Shown: piece by piece, positions 1 through 10,604 of the stretch
Position numbering within the stretch: the first letter of the stretch is position 1
How the letters are laid out: every line of letters starts with the position of its first letter
Source of the DNA: Limnomonas spitsbergensis
Lineage: Eukaryota; Chlorophyta; Chlorophyceae; Chlamydomonadales
NCBI GenBank assembly: GCA_037349105.1
Contig: JAYJMM010000028.1
Span: 372,001 to 436,000 of the forward strand
DNA: 64,000 nucleotides
Direction: 5' to 3'
The notes under the pieces: model-generated
The model's input: the letters and a program-made list of their open reading frames with translations, nothing else
The model's database searches: none
Told to the model about the DNA's origin: nothing
Translations under genes and position numbers: made by a program

Positions 1-271
1 ACCACCCTAGTGCTTCTGGCCAGCTTGCTTGCGCACCACCCTAGTGCTTCTGGCCAGTTTGCTTGCGCACCACCCTAGTGCTTCTGGCTAGTTTGCTTGC
101 GCACCACCCTAGTGCTTCTGGCCAGTTTGCTTGCGCAATAGCCTAGTATGGCTGGCCAACTTGCTTGCGCACCAGCCTAGTGCTGTTGGCCAGGTTGCTT
201 GTGCACCAGCCTAGTATTGCTGGCCTGCTTGCTTGCGCACCACCCTAGTATTGCTGTCCAGCTTGCTTGCG

Positions 272-304
272 CACCACTCAGTACTGTTGGCATACTTGAA
301 TGTG
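272..304 (+). repeat. 33-bp variant monomer marking higher-order repeats
   Basis: A divergent, one-base-shorter monomer containing ACTGTTGGCATACTTGAATG, set in a run of other divergent monomers (GTATGGCTGGCCAAC, GTTGTTGGCCAGG). The same block recurs at about 3977, 5540, 17157, 19944, 22255 and 25348. It is absent from the inverted block 27112-31849. A lead-in without the 33-mer occurs near 951-1050 and 6151-6250. Confidence 0.9.
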
Positions 305-3300
305 CACCAGCCTAGTATGGTTGGTCTGTTTGCTTGCGCACCAGCCTTGTGCTTCTGGCCAGCTTGCTTGCGCACCACCCTAGTGCTTCTGGCCAGCTTG
401 CTTGCGCACCACCCTAGTGCTTCTGGCCAGCTTGCTTGCGCACCACCCTAGTGCTTTTGGCCAGTTTGCTTGCGCACCACCCTAGTGCGTCTGGCCAGCT
501 TGCTTGCGCACCACCCTAGTGATTCTGGCCAGCTTGCTTGCGCACCACCCTAGTGCTTCTGGCCAGTTTGCTTGCGCACCACCCTAGTGCTTCTGGCCAG
601 CTTGCTTGCGCACCACCCTAGTGCTTCTGGCCAGCTTGCTTGCGCACCACCCTAGTGCTTCTGGCCAGCTTGCTTGCGCACCACCCTAGTGCTTCTGGCC
701 AGCTTGCTTGCGCACCACCCTAGTGCTTCTGGCCAGTTTGCTTGCGCACCACCCTAGTGCTTCTGGCCAGTTTGCTTGCGCACCACCATAGTGCCTCTGG
801 CCAGTTTGCTTGCGCACCACCCTAGTGCTTCTGGCCAGCTTGCTTGCGCACCACCCTAGTGCTTCTGGCCAGCTTCCTTGCGCACCACCCTAGTGCTTCT
901 GGCTAGTTTGCTTGCGCACCACCCTAGTGCTTCTGGCCAGTTTGCTTGCGCACTAGCCTAGTATGGCTGGCCAACTTGCTTGCGCACCAGCCTAGTGTTG
1001 TTGGCCAGGTTGCTTGTGCACCAGCCTAGTATTGCTGGCCTACTTGCTTGCGCACCACCCTAGTGCTTCTGGCCAGCTTGCTTGCGCACCACCCTAGTGC
1101 TTCTGGCCAGCTTGCTTGCGCACCACCCTAGTGCTTTTGGCCAGTTTGCTTGCGCACCACCCTAGTGCTTCTGGCCAGCTTGCTTGCGCACCACCCTAGT
1201 GATTCTGGCCACCTTGCTTGCGCACCACCCTAGTGCTTCTGGCCAGTTTGCTTGCGCACCACCCTAGTGCTTCTGGCCAGCTTGCTTGCGCACCACCCTA
1301 GTGCTTCTGGCCAGCTTGCTTGCGCACCACCCTAGTGCTTCTGGCCAGCTTGCTTGCGCACCACCCTAGTGCTTATGGCCAGCTTGCTTGCGCACCAACC
1401 TAGTGCTTCTGGCCAGTTTGCTTGCGCACCACCCTAGTGCTTCTGGCCAGTTTGCTTGCGCACCACCATAGTGCCTCTGGCCAGCTTGCTTGCGCACCAG
1501 CCTAGTGCTTCTGGCCAGCTTGCTTGCGCACTACCCTAGTGCTTCTGGCCAGCTTGCATGCGCACCACCCTAGTGTTTCTGGCCAGCTTGCTTGCGCACC
1601 ACCCTAGTGCTTCTGGCCAGCTTGCTTGCGCACCACCCTAGTGCTTCTGGCCAGCTTGCATGCGCACCACCCTAGTGCTTCTGGCCAGCTTGCTTGCGCA
1701 CCACCCTAGTGCTTTTGGCCAGCTTGCTTGCGCACCACCCTATTGCTTCTGGCCAGCTTGCTTGCGCACCACCCTATTGCTTATGGCCAGCTTGCATGCG
1801 CACCACCCTATTGCTTCTGGCCAGCTTGCTTGCACACCACCCCAGTGCTTCTGGCCAGCTTGCTTGCGCACCACCCTAGTGCTTCTGGCCAGTTTGCTTG
1901 CGCACCACCCTATTGCTTCTGGTCAGCTTGCTTGCGCACCACCCTAGTGCTTCTGGCCAGCTTGCTTGCGCACCACCCTAGTGCTTCTGGCCAGCTTGCA
2001 TGCGCACCACCCTAGTGCTTCTGACCAGCTTGCTTGCGCACCACCCCAGTGCTTCTGGCAAGCTTGCTTGCGCACCAGCCTAGTGCTTTTGGCCAGTTTG
2101 CCTGCGCACCACCCTAGTGCTTCTGGCCAGCTTGCTTGCGCACCACCCTAGTGCTTCTGGCCAGCTTGCTTGCGCACCAGCCTAGTGCTTATGGCCAGCT
2201 TGCTTGCGCACCACCCTAGTGCTTCTGGCCAGCTTGCTTGCGCACCACCCTAGTGCTTCTGGCCAGCTTGCTTGCGCACCACCCTAGTGCTTATGGCCAG
2301 CTTGCTTGCGCACCACCCTAGTGCTGCTGGCCAGCTTGCTTGCGCACCACCCTAGTGCTTCTGGCCAGCTTGCTTGCGCACCACCCTAGAGCTTCTGGCA
2401 AGCTTGATTGCGCACCACCCTAGTGCTTCTGGTCAGCTTGCTTGCGCACCACCCTAGTGCTTCTGGCCAGCTTGCTTGCGCACCAGCCTAGTGCTTCTGG
2501 CCAGTTTGCTTGCGCACCACCCTAGTGCTTCTGGCCAGTTTGCTTGCGCACCACCCTATTGCTTCTGGCCAGCTTGCTTGCGCACCACCCTAGTGCTTCT
2601 GGCAAGCTTGATTGCGCACCACCCTAGTGCTGCTGGCCAGTTTGCTTGCGCACCAGCCTAGTGCTTCTGGCCAGCTTGCTTGCGCACCACCCTAGTGCTT
2701 CTGGCCAGTTTGCTTGCGCACCACCCTAGTGCTTCTGGCCAGCTTGCCTGCGCACCACCATAGTGCTTCTGGCCAGCTTGCTTGCGCACCACCCTAGTGC
2801 TTATGGTCAGCTTGCTTGCGCACCAGCCTAGTGCTTTTGGCCAGCTTGCTTGCGCACCACCCTAGTGCTTCTGGCCAGTTTGCTTGCGCACCACCCTTTT
2901 GCTTCTTGCCAGCTTGCATGCGCACCACCCTATTGCTTCTGGCCAGCTTGCTTGCACACCACCCCAGTGCTTCTGGCCAGCTTGCTTGCGCACCACCCTA
3001 GTGCTTCTGGCCAGCTTGCTTGCGCACCACCCTAGTGCTTATGGCCAGCTTGCTTGCGCACCACCCTAGTGCTTCTGGCCAGCTTGCTTGCGCACCACCC
3101 TAGTGCTTCTGGCCAGCTTGCTTGCGCACCACCCCAGTGCTTCTGGCCAGCTTGCATGCGCACCACCCTAGTGTTTCTGGCCAGCTTGCTTGCGCACCAC
3201 CCTAGTGCTTCTGGCCAGTTTGCTTGCGCACCACCCTAGTGCTTCTGGCCAGCTTGCTTGCGCACCACCCTTGTGCTTCTGGCCAGCTTGCTTGCGCACC

Positions 3301-6300
3301 ACCCTAGTGCTCCTGGCCAGTTTGCTTGCGCACCACCCTATTGCTTCTGGCCAGCTTGCTTGCGCACCACCATAGTGCTTCTGGCCAGCTTGCTTGCGCA
3401 CCACCTTAGTGCTTCTGGCCAGTTTGCTTGCGCACCACCCTAGTGCTTCTGGCCAGCTTGCTTGCGCACCAGCCTAGTGCTTCTGGCCAGCTTGCTTGCG
3501 CACCACCCTAGTGCTTCTGGCCAGCTTGCATGCGCACCACCCTAGTGTTTCTGGCCAGCTTGCTTGCGCACCACCCTAGTGCTTCTGACCAGCTTGCTTG
3601 CGCACCAGCCTAGTGCTTCTGGCCAGTTTACTTGCGCACCACCCTAGTGCTTCAGGCCAGCTTGCTTGCGCACCAGCCTAGTGCTTCTGGCCAGCTTGCT
3701 TGCGCACCACCCTAGTGCTTCTGGCCAGTTTGCTTGCGCACCACCCTAGTGCTTCTGGCCAGCTTGCCTGCGCACCACCCTAGTGCTTCTGGCTAGTTTG
3801 CTTGCGCACCACCCTAGTGCTTCTGGCCAGTTTGCTTGCGCACTAGCCTAGTATGGCTGGCCAACTTGCTTGCGCACCAGCCTAGTGTTGTTGGCCAGGT
3901 TGCTTGTGCACCAGCCTAGTATTGCTGGCCTACTTGCTTGCGCACCACCCTAGTATTGCTGTCCAGCTTGCTTGCGCACCACTCAGTATTGTTGGCATAC
4001 TTGAATGTGCACCAGCCTAGTATGGTTGGTCTGTTTGCTTGCGCACCAGCCTTGTGCTTCTGGCCAGCTTGCTTGCGCACCACCCTAGTGCTTCTGGCCA
4101 GCTTGCTTGCGCACCACCCTAGTGCTTCTGGCCAGCTTGCTTGCGCACCACCCTAGTGCTTTTGGCCAGTTTGCTTGCGCACCACCCTAGTGCGTCTGGC
4201 CAGCTTGCTTGCGCACCACCCTAGTGATTCTGGCCAGCTTGCTTGCGCACCACCCTAGTGCTTCTGGCCAGTTTGCTTGCGCACCACCCTAGTGCTTCTG
4301 GCCAGCTTGCTTGCGCACCACCCTAGTGCTTCTGGCCAGCTTGCTTGCGCACCACCCTAGTGCTTCTGGCCAGCTTGCTTGCGCACCACCCTAGTGCTTA
4401 TGGCCAGCTTGCTTGCGCACCAGCCTAGTGCTTCTGGCCAGTTTGCTTGCGCACCACCCTAGTGCTTCTGGCCAGCTTGCTTGCGCACCAGCCTAGTGCT
4501 TATGGCCAGCTTGCTTGCGCACCACCCTAGTGCTTCTGGCCAGCTTGCTTGCGCACCACCCTAGTGCTTCTGGCCAGCTTGCTTGCGCACCACCCTAGTG
4601 CGTATGGCCAGCTTGCTTGCGCACCACCCTAGTGCTTCTGGCCAGCTTGCTTGCGCACCACCCTATTGCTTCTGGCCAGCTTGCTTGCGCACCACCCTAG
4701 AGCTTCTGGCCAGCTTGCTTGCGCACCACCCTAGTGCTTCTGGTCAGCTTGCTTGCGCACCACCCTAGTGCTTCTGGCCAGCTTGCTTGCGCACCAGCCT
4801 AGTGCTTCTAGCCAGTTTGCTTGCGCTCCACCCTAGTGCTTCTGGCCAGCTTGCTTGCGCACCACCCTAGTGCTTCTGGCCAGCTTGCTTGCGCACCACC
4901 CTAGTGCTTCTGGCCAGTTTGCTCGCGCACCACCCTAGTGCTTCTGGCCAGTTTGCTTGCGCACCACCCTATTGCTTTTGGCCAGCTTGCTTGCGCACCA
5001 CCCTAGTGCTTCTGGCCAGCTTGCTTGCGCACCACCCTAGTGCGTATGGCCAGCTTGCTTGCGCACCACCCTAGTGCTTATGGCCAGCTTGCTTGCGCAC
5101 CACCCTATTGCTTCTGGCCAGCTTGCTTGCACACCACCCCAGTGCTTATGGCCAGCTTGCTTGCGCACCACCCTAGTGCTTCTGGCCAGTTTACTTGCGC
5201 ACCACCCTAGTGCTTCAGGCCAGCTTGCTTGCGCACCAGCCTAGTGCTTCTGGCCAGCTTGCTTGCGCACCACCCTAGTGCTTCTGGCCAGTTTGCTTGC
5301 GCACCACCCTAGTGCTTCTGGCCAGCTTCCTTGCGCACCACCCTAGTGCTTCTGGCTAGTTTGCTTGCGCACCACCCTAGTGCTTCTGGCCAGTTTGCTT
5401 GCGCACTAGCCTAGTATGGCTGGCCAACTTGCTTGCGCACCAGCCTAGTGTTGTTGGCCAGGTTGCTTGTGCACCAGCCTAGTATTGCTGGCCTACTTGC
5501 TTGCGCACCACCCTAGTATTGCTGTCCAGCTTGCTTGCGCACCACTCAGTACTGTTGGCATACTTGAATGTGCACCAGCCTAGTATGGTTGGTCTGTTTG
5601 CTTGCGCACCAGCCTTGTGCTTCTGGCCAGCTTGCTTGCGCACCACCCTAGTGCTTCTGGCCAGCTTGCTTGCGCACCACCCTAGTGCTTCTGGCCAGCT
5701 TGCTTGCGCACCACCCTAGTGCTTTTGGCCAGTTTGCTTGCGCACCACCCTAGTGCGTCTGGCCAGCTTGCTTGCGCACCACCCTAGTGATTCTGGCCAG
5801 CTTGCTTGCGCACCACCCTAGTGCTTCTGGCCAGTTTGCTTGCGCACCACCCTAGTGCTTCTGGCCAGCTTGCTTGCGCACCACCCTAGTGCTTATGGCC
5901 AGCTTGCTTGCGCACCAACCTAGTGCTTCTGGCCAGTTTGCTTGCGCACCACCCTAGTGCTTCTGGCCAGTTTGCTTGCGCACCACCATAGTGCCTCTGG
6001 CCAGTTTGCTTGCGCACCACCCTAGTGCTTCTGGCCAGCTTGCTTGCGCACCACCCTAGTGCTTCTGGCCAGCTTGCTTGCGCACCACCCTAGTGCTTCT
6101 GGCTAGTTTGCTTGCGCACCACCCTAGTGCTTCTGGCCAGTTTGCTTGCGCACTAGCCTAGTATGGCTGGCCAACTTGCTTGCGCACCAGCCTAGTGTTG
6201 TTGGCCAGGTTGCTTGTGCACCAGCCTAGTATTGCTGGCCTACTTGCTTGCGCACCACCCTAGTGCTTCTGGCCAGCTTGCTTGCGCACCACCCTAGTGC

Positions 6301-8243
6301 TTCTGGCCAGCTTGCTTGCGCACCACCCTAGTGCTTTTGGCCAGTTTGCTTGCGCACCACCCTAGTGCTTCTGGCCAGCTTGCTTGCGCACCACCCTAGT
6401 GATTCTGGCCACCTTGCTTGCGCACCACCCTAGTGCTTCTGGCCAGTTTGCTTGCGCACCACCCTATTGCTTCTGGCCAGCTTGCTTGCGCACCACCCTA
6501 GTGCTTCTGGCCAGCTTGCTTGCGCACCACCCTAGTGCTTCTGGCCAGCTTGCTTGCGCACCACCCTAGTGCTTATGGCCAGCTTGCTTGCGCACCAACC
6601 TAGTGCTTCTGGCCAGTTTGCTTGCGCACCACCCTAGTGCTTCTGGCCAGTTTGCTTGCGCACCACCATAGTGCCTCTGGCCAGCTTGCTTGCGCACCAG
6701 CCTAGTGCTTCTGGCCAGCTTGCTTGCGCACTACCCTAGTGCTTCTGGCCAGCTTGCATGCGCACCACCCTAGTGTTTCTGGCCAGCTTGCTTGCGCACC
6801 ACCCTAGTGCTTCTGGCCAGCTTGCTTGCGCACCACCCTAGTGCTTCTGGCCAGCTTGCATGCGCACCACCCTAGTGCTTCTGGCCAGCTTGCTTGCGCA
6901 CCACCCTAGTGCTTTTGGCCAGCTTGCTTGCGCACCACCCTATTGCTTCTGGCCAGCTTGCTTGCGCACCACCCTATTGCTTATGGCCAGCTTGCATGCG
7001 CACCACCCTATTGCTTCTGGCCAGCTTGCTTGCACACCACCCCAGTGCTTCTGGCCAGCTTGCTTGCGCACCACCCTAGTGCTTCTGGCCAGTTTGCTTG
7101 CGCACCACCCTATTGCTTCTGGTCAGCTTGCTTGCGCACCACCCTAGTGCTTCTGGCCAGCTTGCTTGCGCACCACCCTAGTGCTTCTGGCCAGCTTGCT
7201 TGCGCACCACCCTAGTGCTTCTGGCCAGTTTGCTTGCGCTCCACCCTAGTGTTTCTGGCCAGCTTGCTTGCGCACCACCCTAGTGCTTCTGGCCAGCTTG
7301 CTTGCGCACCACCCCAGTGCTTCTGGCAAGCTTGCTTGCGCACCAGCCTAGTGCTTTTGGCCAGTTTGCCTGCGCACCACCCTAGTGCTTCTGGCCAGCT
7401 TGCTTGCGCACCACCCTAGTGCTTCTGGCCAGCTTGCTTGCGCACCAGCCTAGTGCTTATGGCCAGCTTGCTTGCGCACCACCCTAGTGCTTCTGGCCAG
7501 CTTGCTTGCGCACCACCCTAGTGCTTCTGGCCAGCTTGCTTGCGCACCACCCTAGTGCTTATGGCCAGCTTGCTTGCGCACCACCCTAGTGCTGCTGGCC
7601 AGCTTGCTTGCGCACCACCCTAGTGCTTCTGGCCAGCTTGCTTGCGCACCACCCTAGAGCTTCTGGCAAGCTTGATTGCGCACCACCCTAGTGCTTCTGG
7701 TCAGCTTGCTTGCGCACCACCCTAGTGCTTCTGGCCAGCTTGCTTGCGCACCAGCCTAGTGCTTCTGGCCAGTTTGCTTGCGCTCCACCCTAGTGCTTCT
7801 GGCCAGCTTGCTTGCGCACCACCCTAGTGCTTCTATCTGGCCAGCTTGCTTGCGCACCACCCTAGTGCTTCTGGCCAGTTTGCTTGCGCACCACCCTAGT
7901 GCTTCTGGCCAGTTTGCTTGCGCACCACCCTATTGCTTCTGGCCAGCTTGCTTGCGCACCACCCTAGTGCTTCTGGCAAGCTTGATTGCGCACCACCCTA
8001 GTGCTGCTGGCCAGTTTGCTTGCGCACCAGCCTAGTGCTTCTGGCCAGCTTGCTTGCGCACCACCCTAGTGCTTCTGGCCAGTTTGCTTGCGCACCACCC
8101 TAGTGCTTCTGGCCAGCTTGCCTGCGCACCACCATAGTGCTTCTGGCCAGCTTGCTTGCGCACCACCCTAGTGCTTATGGTCAGCTTGCTTGCGCACCAG
8201 CCTAGTGCTTTTGGCCAGCTTGCTTGCGCACCACCCTAGTGCT

Positions 8244-8248
8244 TCTGG
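8244..8248 (+). repeat. Target-site duplication (left copy), TCTGG
   Basis: The five bases TCTGG precede the 5' LTR and are repeated directly after the 3' LTR at 15404-15408. Five bp is the usual duplication length for Ty3/gypsy integrases. Removing the element plus one TCTGG restores a normal satellite monomer. Confidence 0.93.
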
Positions 8249-8651
8249 TGTAATGGTCATGTAACCAGTACCCCAGAATTACCAGTCGCTGACGCGACCT
8301 GCCTTACGTTATCGGCGCTTACGCTCCATACGGAAGTTGCAGGGTCGCCTGGCAAGCCCAGACCAGAACCCTCACGGGTTAAACCCTGCACCTCCCATAT
8401 AAGCGAGCTCTGCTAGGCATCGGGAAGTCTCAGACGAGATCAATCCATCAGGCTCAATACCTGACTGTCCCACTATCAAATCTCTAGTCTCCAGCAGTCT
8501 CCCCTCGTGAGCACCTAGTCCCCCCTCAGTCAACTCTCCGACTACTCGTCTACCCTCAACACCGTCCCGGACTCCCCTTCACGTTCCTCTACTAGTGAGT
8601 CCCTGTCTAGATATAAGAGTCCTGCCCCCTAGGGCACCTAGGACCTCTTCA
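8249..8651 (+). repeat. 5' long terminal repeat
   Basis: 403 bp, starting TGTAATGG and ending CTCTTCA. Read by eye against 15001-15403, no mismatch was found. It contains a TATA-like box and a nested pair of perfect inverted repeats just upstream of it: GCAGGGT 8339-8345 with ACCCTGC 8383-8389, and AACCC 8367-8371 with GGGTT 8376-8380. Confidence 0.96.
8398..8403 (+). promoter_or_regulatory. TATA-like box of the 5' LTR
   Basis: TATAAG lies 150 bp into the LTR; the 3' LTR has the same box at 15150-15155. By analogy with other LTR elements, transcription would start about 25-35 bases downstream, giving the U3/R boundary near 8425-8435. This placement is inferred from position only. Confidence 0.5.
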
Positions 8652-9055
8652 GTGGTTCCAGAGCCTTATCGGTTCGATCCTGTCGCAGTTTCATTGACAG
8701 AACCCTGCCGTCGGCTCGAAAGAGTTTTGAGACACGCGCGCTGGGCAGTCGCGTCCCTTAGACCTGTCAGGGTTAAAACTATTCGAATTCCAGTACCGAC
8801 CCCAGTCCAGTGTCCGGATCAGGGCCAACCCCAGAGCAACTCGACAGTATCTACTATTGGTCTGACAAGCTCGGCGGAGCCGACGGATTTCCAGCCCTTG
8901 TCCCGAGTCCCAGGCACGCACTTGTTGCGTTGACTGAGTCTAGTAAGTGTCGTAACTTGAGTTGTTCGACTCCGACGGTTTGAATTCCGTACACTCCAGT
9001 CCAGACCAGTCATAAGCTTCCTGATTGCTGAACTTTCACAGTAATTCACAATCTA
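8652..9055 (+). other. Retrotransposon 5' leader with primer-binding-site candidate
   Basis: 404 bp between the LTR and the gag start. One base after the LTR, 8653-8666 reads TGGTTCCAGAGCCT. It begins with TGG, as required for pairing with a tRNA 3' CCA end. It resembles but does not equal the initiator-Met type TGGTATCAGAGC, so the primer tRNA is not identified. GGTTCGATCC at 8671-8680 looks like a pol III B box but has no partner A box. The 112-codon ORF crossing the LTR border (8595-8933) has no recognisable motif and is not called. Confidence 0.6.
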
Positions 9056-10567
9056 ATGGTCGCTAAACGAAACAAATCCAAACGCGCAGTGAACAACCTT
9101 CAAGTCGACAACCCAGCTCCTGCCCAGCTTCCCGCCATTGTCGTTCCCGACATGGTCGCTGCAGCACCAGCACCAGCACCAGCACCAGCACCAGCACCAG
9201 CACCAGCACCAGCACCAGCACCAGTACCAGCACCAGTACCAGCACCAGTACCAGCACCAGCACAAGCCCCTGTCCCAATTGCGGTAGCTGCACCGAGACC
9301 AGCTCTCCAGCCCATCGCTGTGGCTTCCGTGGCACCTGCAACATACGCAGCGGTGGCCAACCCTCGAGTCTTGATCACACCTTGCGTCGCTGGCTGCAGC
9401 ACGGACCCTCTACCGGCCCAGCATACCTCGTCCTACATGCAGGACGATATGTTCGAGCAATTCAAGAAACAACTCAAGCAAGGTGAATTGCAACTCTTGC
9501 AGTCACTCTTAACCAGACTAGATTCAACTGCTGTCCCAGCCCAGCCTGTTGTTACTCCTACCGTTCGTCTTGTCGGGAATCCTGTTACCAGTGTACCCAC
9601 CCAAGTTCAAATCCCAGTACCTGTCAGACGCGAGACTGACTATCGTCGTCGTCCCCCAGCCTTGCCTGCACCAGGCCGGATGAACAAGCCGTTCTTCCAA
9701 CAGTGCAAGAACAAGCCGAGATTAATCGCGATGAGCTTCGAGGAGCTCAGGCGCTGGCTGCTCGAGAACGGTCACCGCTACCCCGAGGACATGTCTGTCT
9801 TTATCGACGATCCCGAGGTCAAGGAGTTCTTAATGAACTACATCGAGTCCCACATGCTGTTCGAGCAAAACGAGTTCATCCTGGCCCTCACAAACTTCGT
9901 GTCCGGCGAGGTACGTTCAGCAGTTGACATTGCCCGCGAACAACTAGTCGGTCGTATGATCACCCAGGGTTCCCAGTCAGCCTCCCAGTACTCCCAGCAA
10001 TTCCTGAACGTGACCAGACTCTTGCCCGACGAATCTCAAGCAACCTTGTGCGTCCATTACCTATCAGGCATGGATCCATCCCTGAAACAACGCTGCATTC
10101 TAGACAAGGATGGAAATACCTGGCAATCCCTGCCAAACCTCATGAAATTCGCATATGTCGAGGACCTGCGAATGACCAGTGCACGTGCCTGTTTCGTACC
10201 AGTATCAAGATCCAGTTACACCCCAGTGACCAGACCCAGCTACCGCACAGATACCAGACCAGTGCACAAACCCGAGTACCCTGCCAAAACACAGGACTTC
10301 CAGCAGCCGCGACGCGCTCGGCTGGCACACACCGAGTCCGTTCCGAAGAGGAAGATCGAGCCCAGCGCCCAGACCAGCTCCGGGAAAGAGGCCAAAAACT
10401 TCAAGACCCCATTCGAGTCCTGCCCGTACTACAAGTACGTGGGTGCACTGAGCATCGCTGCGAAGCAATCATTGAACGAGTATAACCTGTGCTGGTACTG
10501 CCGGGCAGGTTGCCACCAAGCCAAGAACTGCCCTGAGAAGAAGGAAAACAAGCCTCCTTCCCAGTAG
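9056..10567 (+). CDS. gag: Gag polyprotein (nucleocapsid zinc knuckle)
   Basis: 503 aa, structural protein of the retrotransposon particle. The ATG at 9056 is the first in-frame start after the leader and is followed by a basic stretch (KRNKSKR). Residues about 35-70 are an Ala-Pro dipeptide run encoded by a 6-bp microsatellite. Residues about 215-345 fit the capsid-like part of Ty3/gypsy gag (YSQQFLNV, LCVHYLSGMDP). The C-terminus has a CCHC zinc knuckle, C479-x2-C482-x4-H487-x4-C492, the nucleic-acid-binding signature of nucleocapsid. The ORF ends at a single UAG (10565-10567), and the downstream pol ORF is in the same frame. Codon use is similar to pol. Its job is packaging element RNA; the Ala-Pro run probably varies in length between copies. 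Confidence 0.95.
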   Translation: MVAKRNKSKRAVNNLQVDNPAPAQLPAIVVPDMVAAAPAPAPAPAPAPAPAPAPAPVPAPVPAPVPAPAQAPVPIAVAAPRPALQPIAVASVAPATYAAVANPRVLITPCVAGCSTDPLPAQHTSSYMQDDMFEQFKKQLKQGELQLLQSLLTRLDSTAVPAQPVVTPTVRLVGNPVTSVPTQVQIPVPVRRETDYRRRPPALPAPGRMNKPFFQQCKNKPRLIAMSFEELRRWLLENGHRYPEDMSVFIDDPEVKEFLMNYIESHMLFEQNEFILALTNFVSGEVRSAVDIAREQLVGRMITQGSQSASQYSQQFLNVTRLLPDESQATLCVHYLSGMDPSLKQRCILDKDGNTWQSLPNLMKFAYVEDLRMTSARACFVPVSRSSYTPVTRPSYRTDTRPVHKPEYPAKTQDFQQPRRARLAHTESVPKRKIEPSAQTSSGKEAKNFKTPFESCPYYKYVGALSIAAKQSLNEYNLCWYCRAGCHQAKNCPEKKENKPPSQ

Positions 10568-10604
10568 GAATTTTTGCAGGAGGTATTCCCGGGTCCCCCT
10601 CCTG
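10565..10604 (+). promoter_or_regulatory. Putative stop-codon readthrough signal between gag and pol
   Basis: The gag stop UAG (10565-10567) is followed by the 9-base spacer GAATTTTTG and then a perfect 7-bp stem: CAGGAGG 10577-10583 pairs with CCTCCTG 10598-10604, with a 14-nt loop containing CCCGGG. Pol continues in the same frame with no other stop. UAG, a short spacer and a stable structure is the arrangement used for gag-pol readthrough in gammaretroviruses. Readthrough here is inferred from that arrangement. A downstream partner for a pseudoknot was not found. Confidence 0.6.

Larger units (their letters stand above)
1..8248 (+). repeat. 34-bp satellite array A, first block (forward orientation)
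   Basis: About 243 head-to-tail monomers of 34 bp. Each contains CACCACCCTAGTGCTTC followed by a TGGCCA palindrome and, 13 bases later, a TGCGCA palindrome. Most monomers differ from consensus at 0-3 positions; common variants are CCAGCTT/CCAGTTT, CACCACC/CACCAGC and CTAGTG/CTATTG. Because 34 is not a multiple of 3, short ORFs of 61-95 codons recur every 34 bp in all frames and are not genes. A rare 38-bp monomer, with ATCT inserted, lies near 7832. No spacers, RNA gene or promoter was seen. The role is unknown; heterochromatic satellite is the likeliest. Confidence 0.97.

Noticed and set aside
1..8248. CRISPR-like array with 34-bp repeats
   Set aside because: Repeats are head to tail with no spacers, and the region is clearly eukaryotic.
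8671..8680. tRNA or pol III promoter suggested by GGTTCGATCC
   Set aside because: No matching A box or cloverleaf stems. It lies in the retrotransposon leader just after the primer-binding-site candidate.
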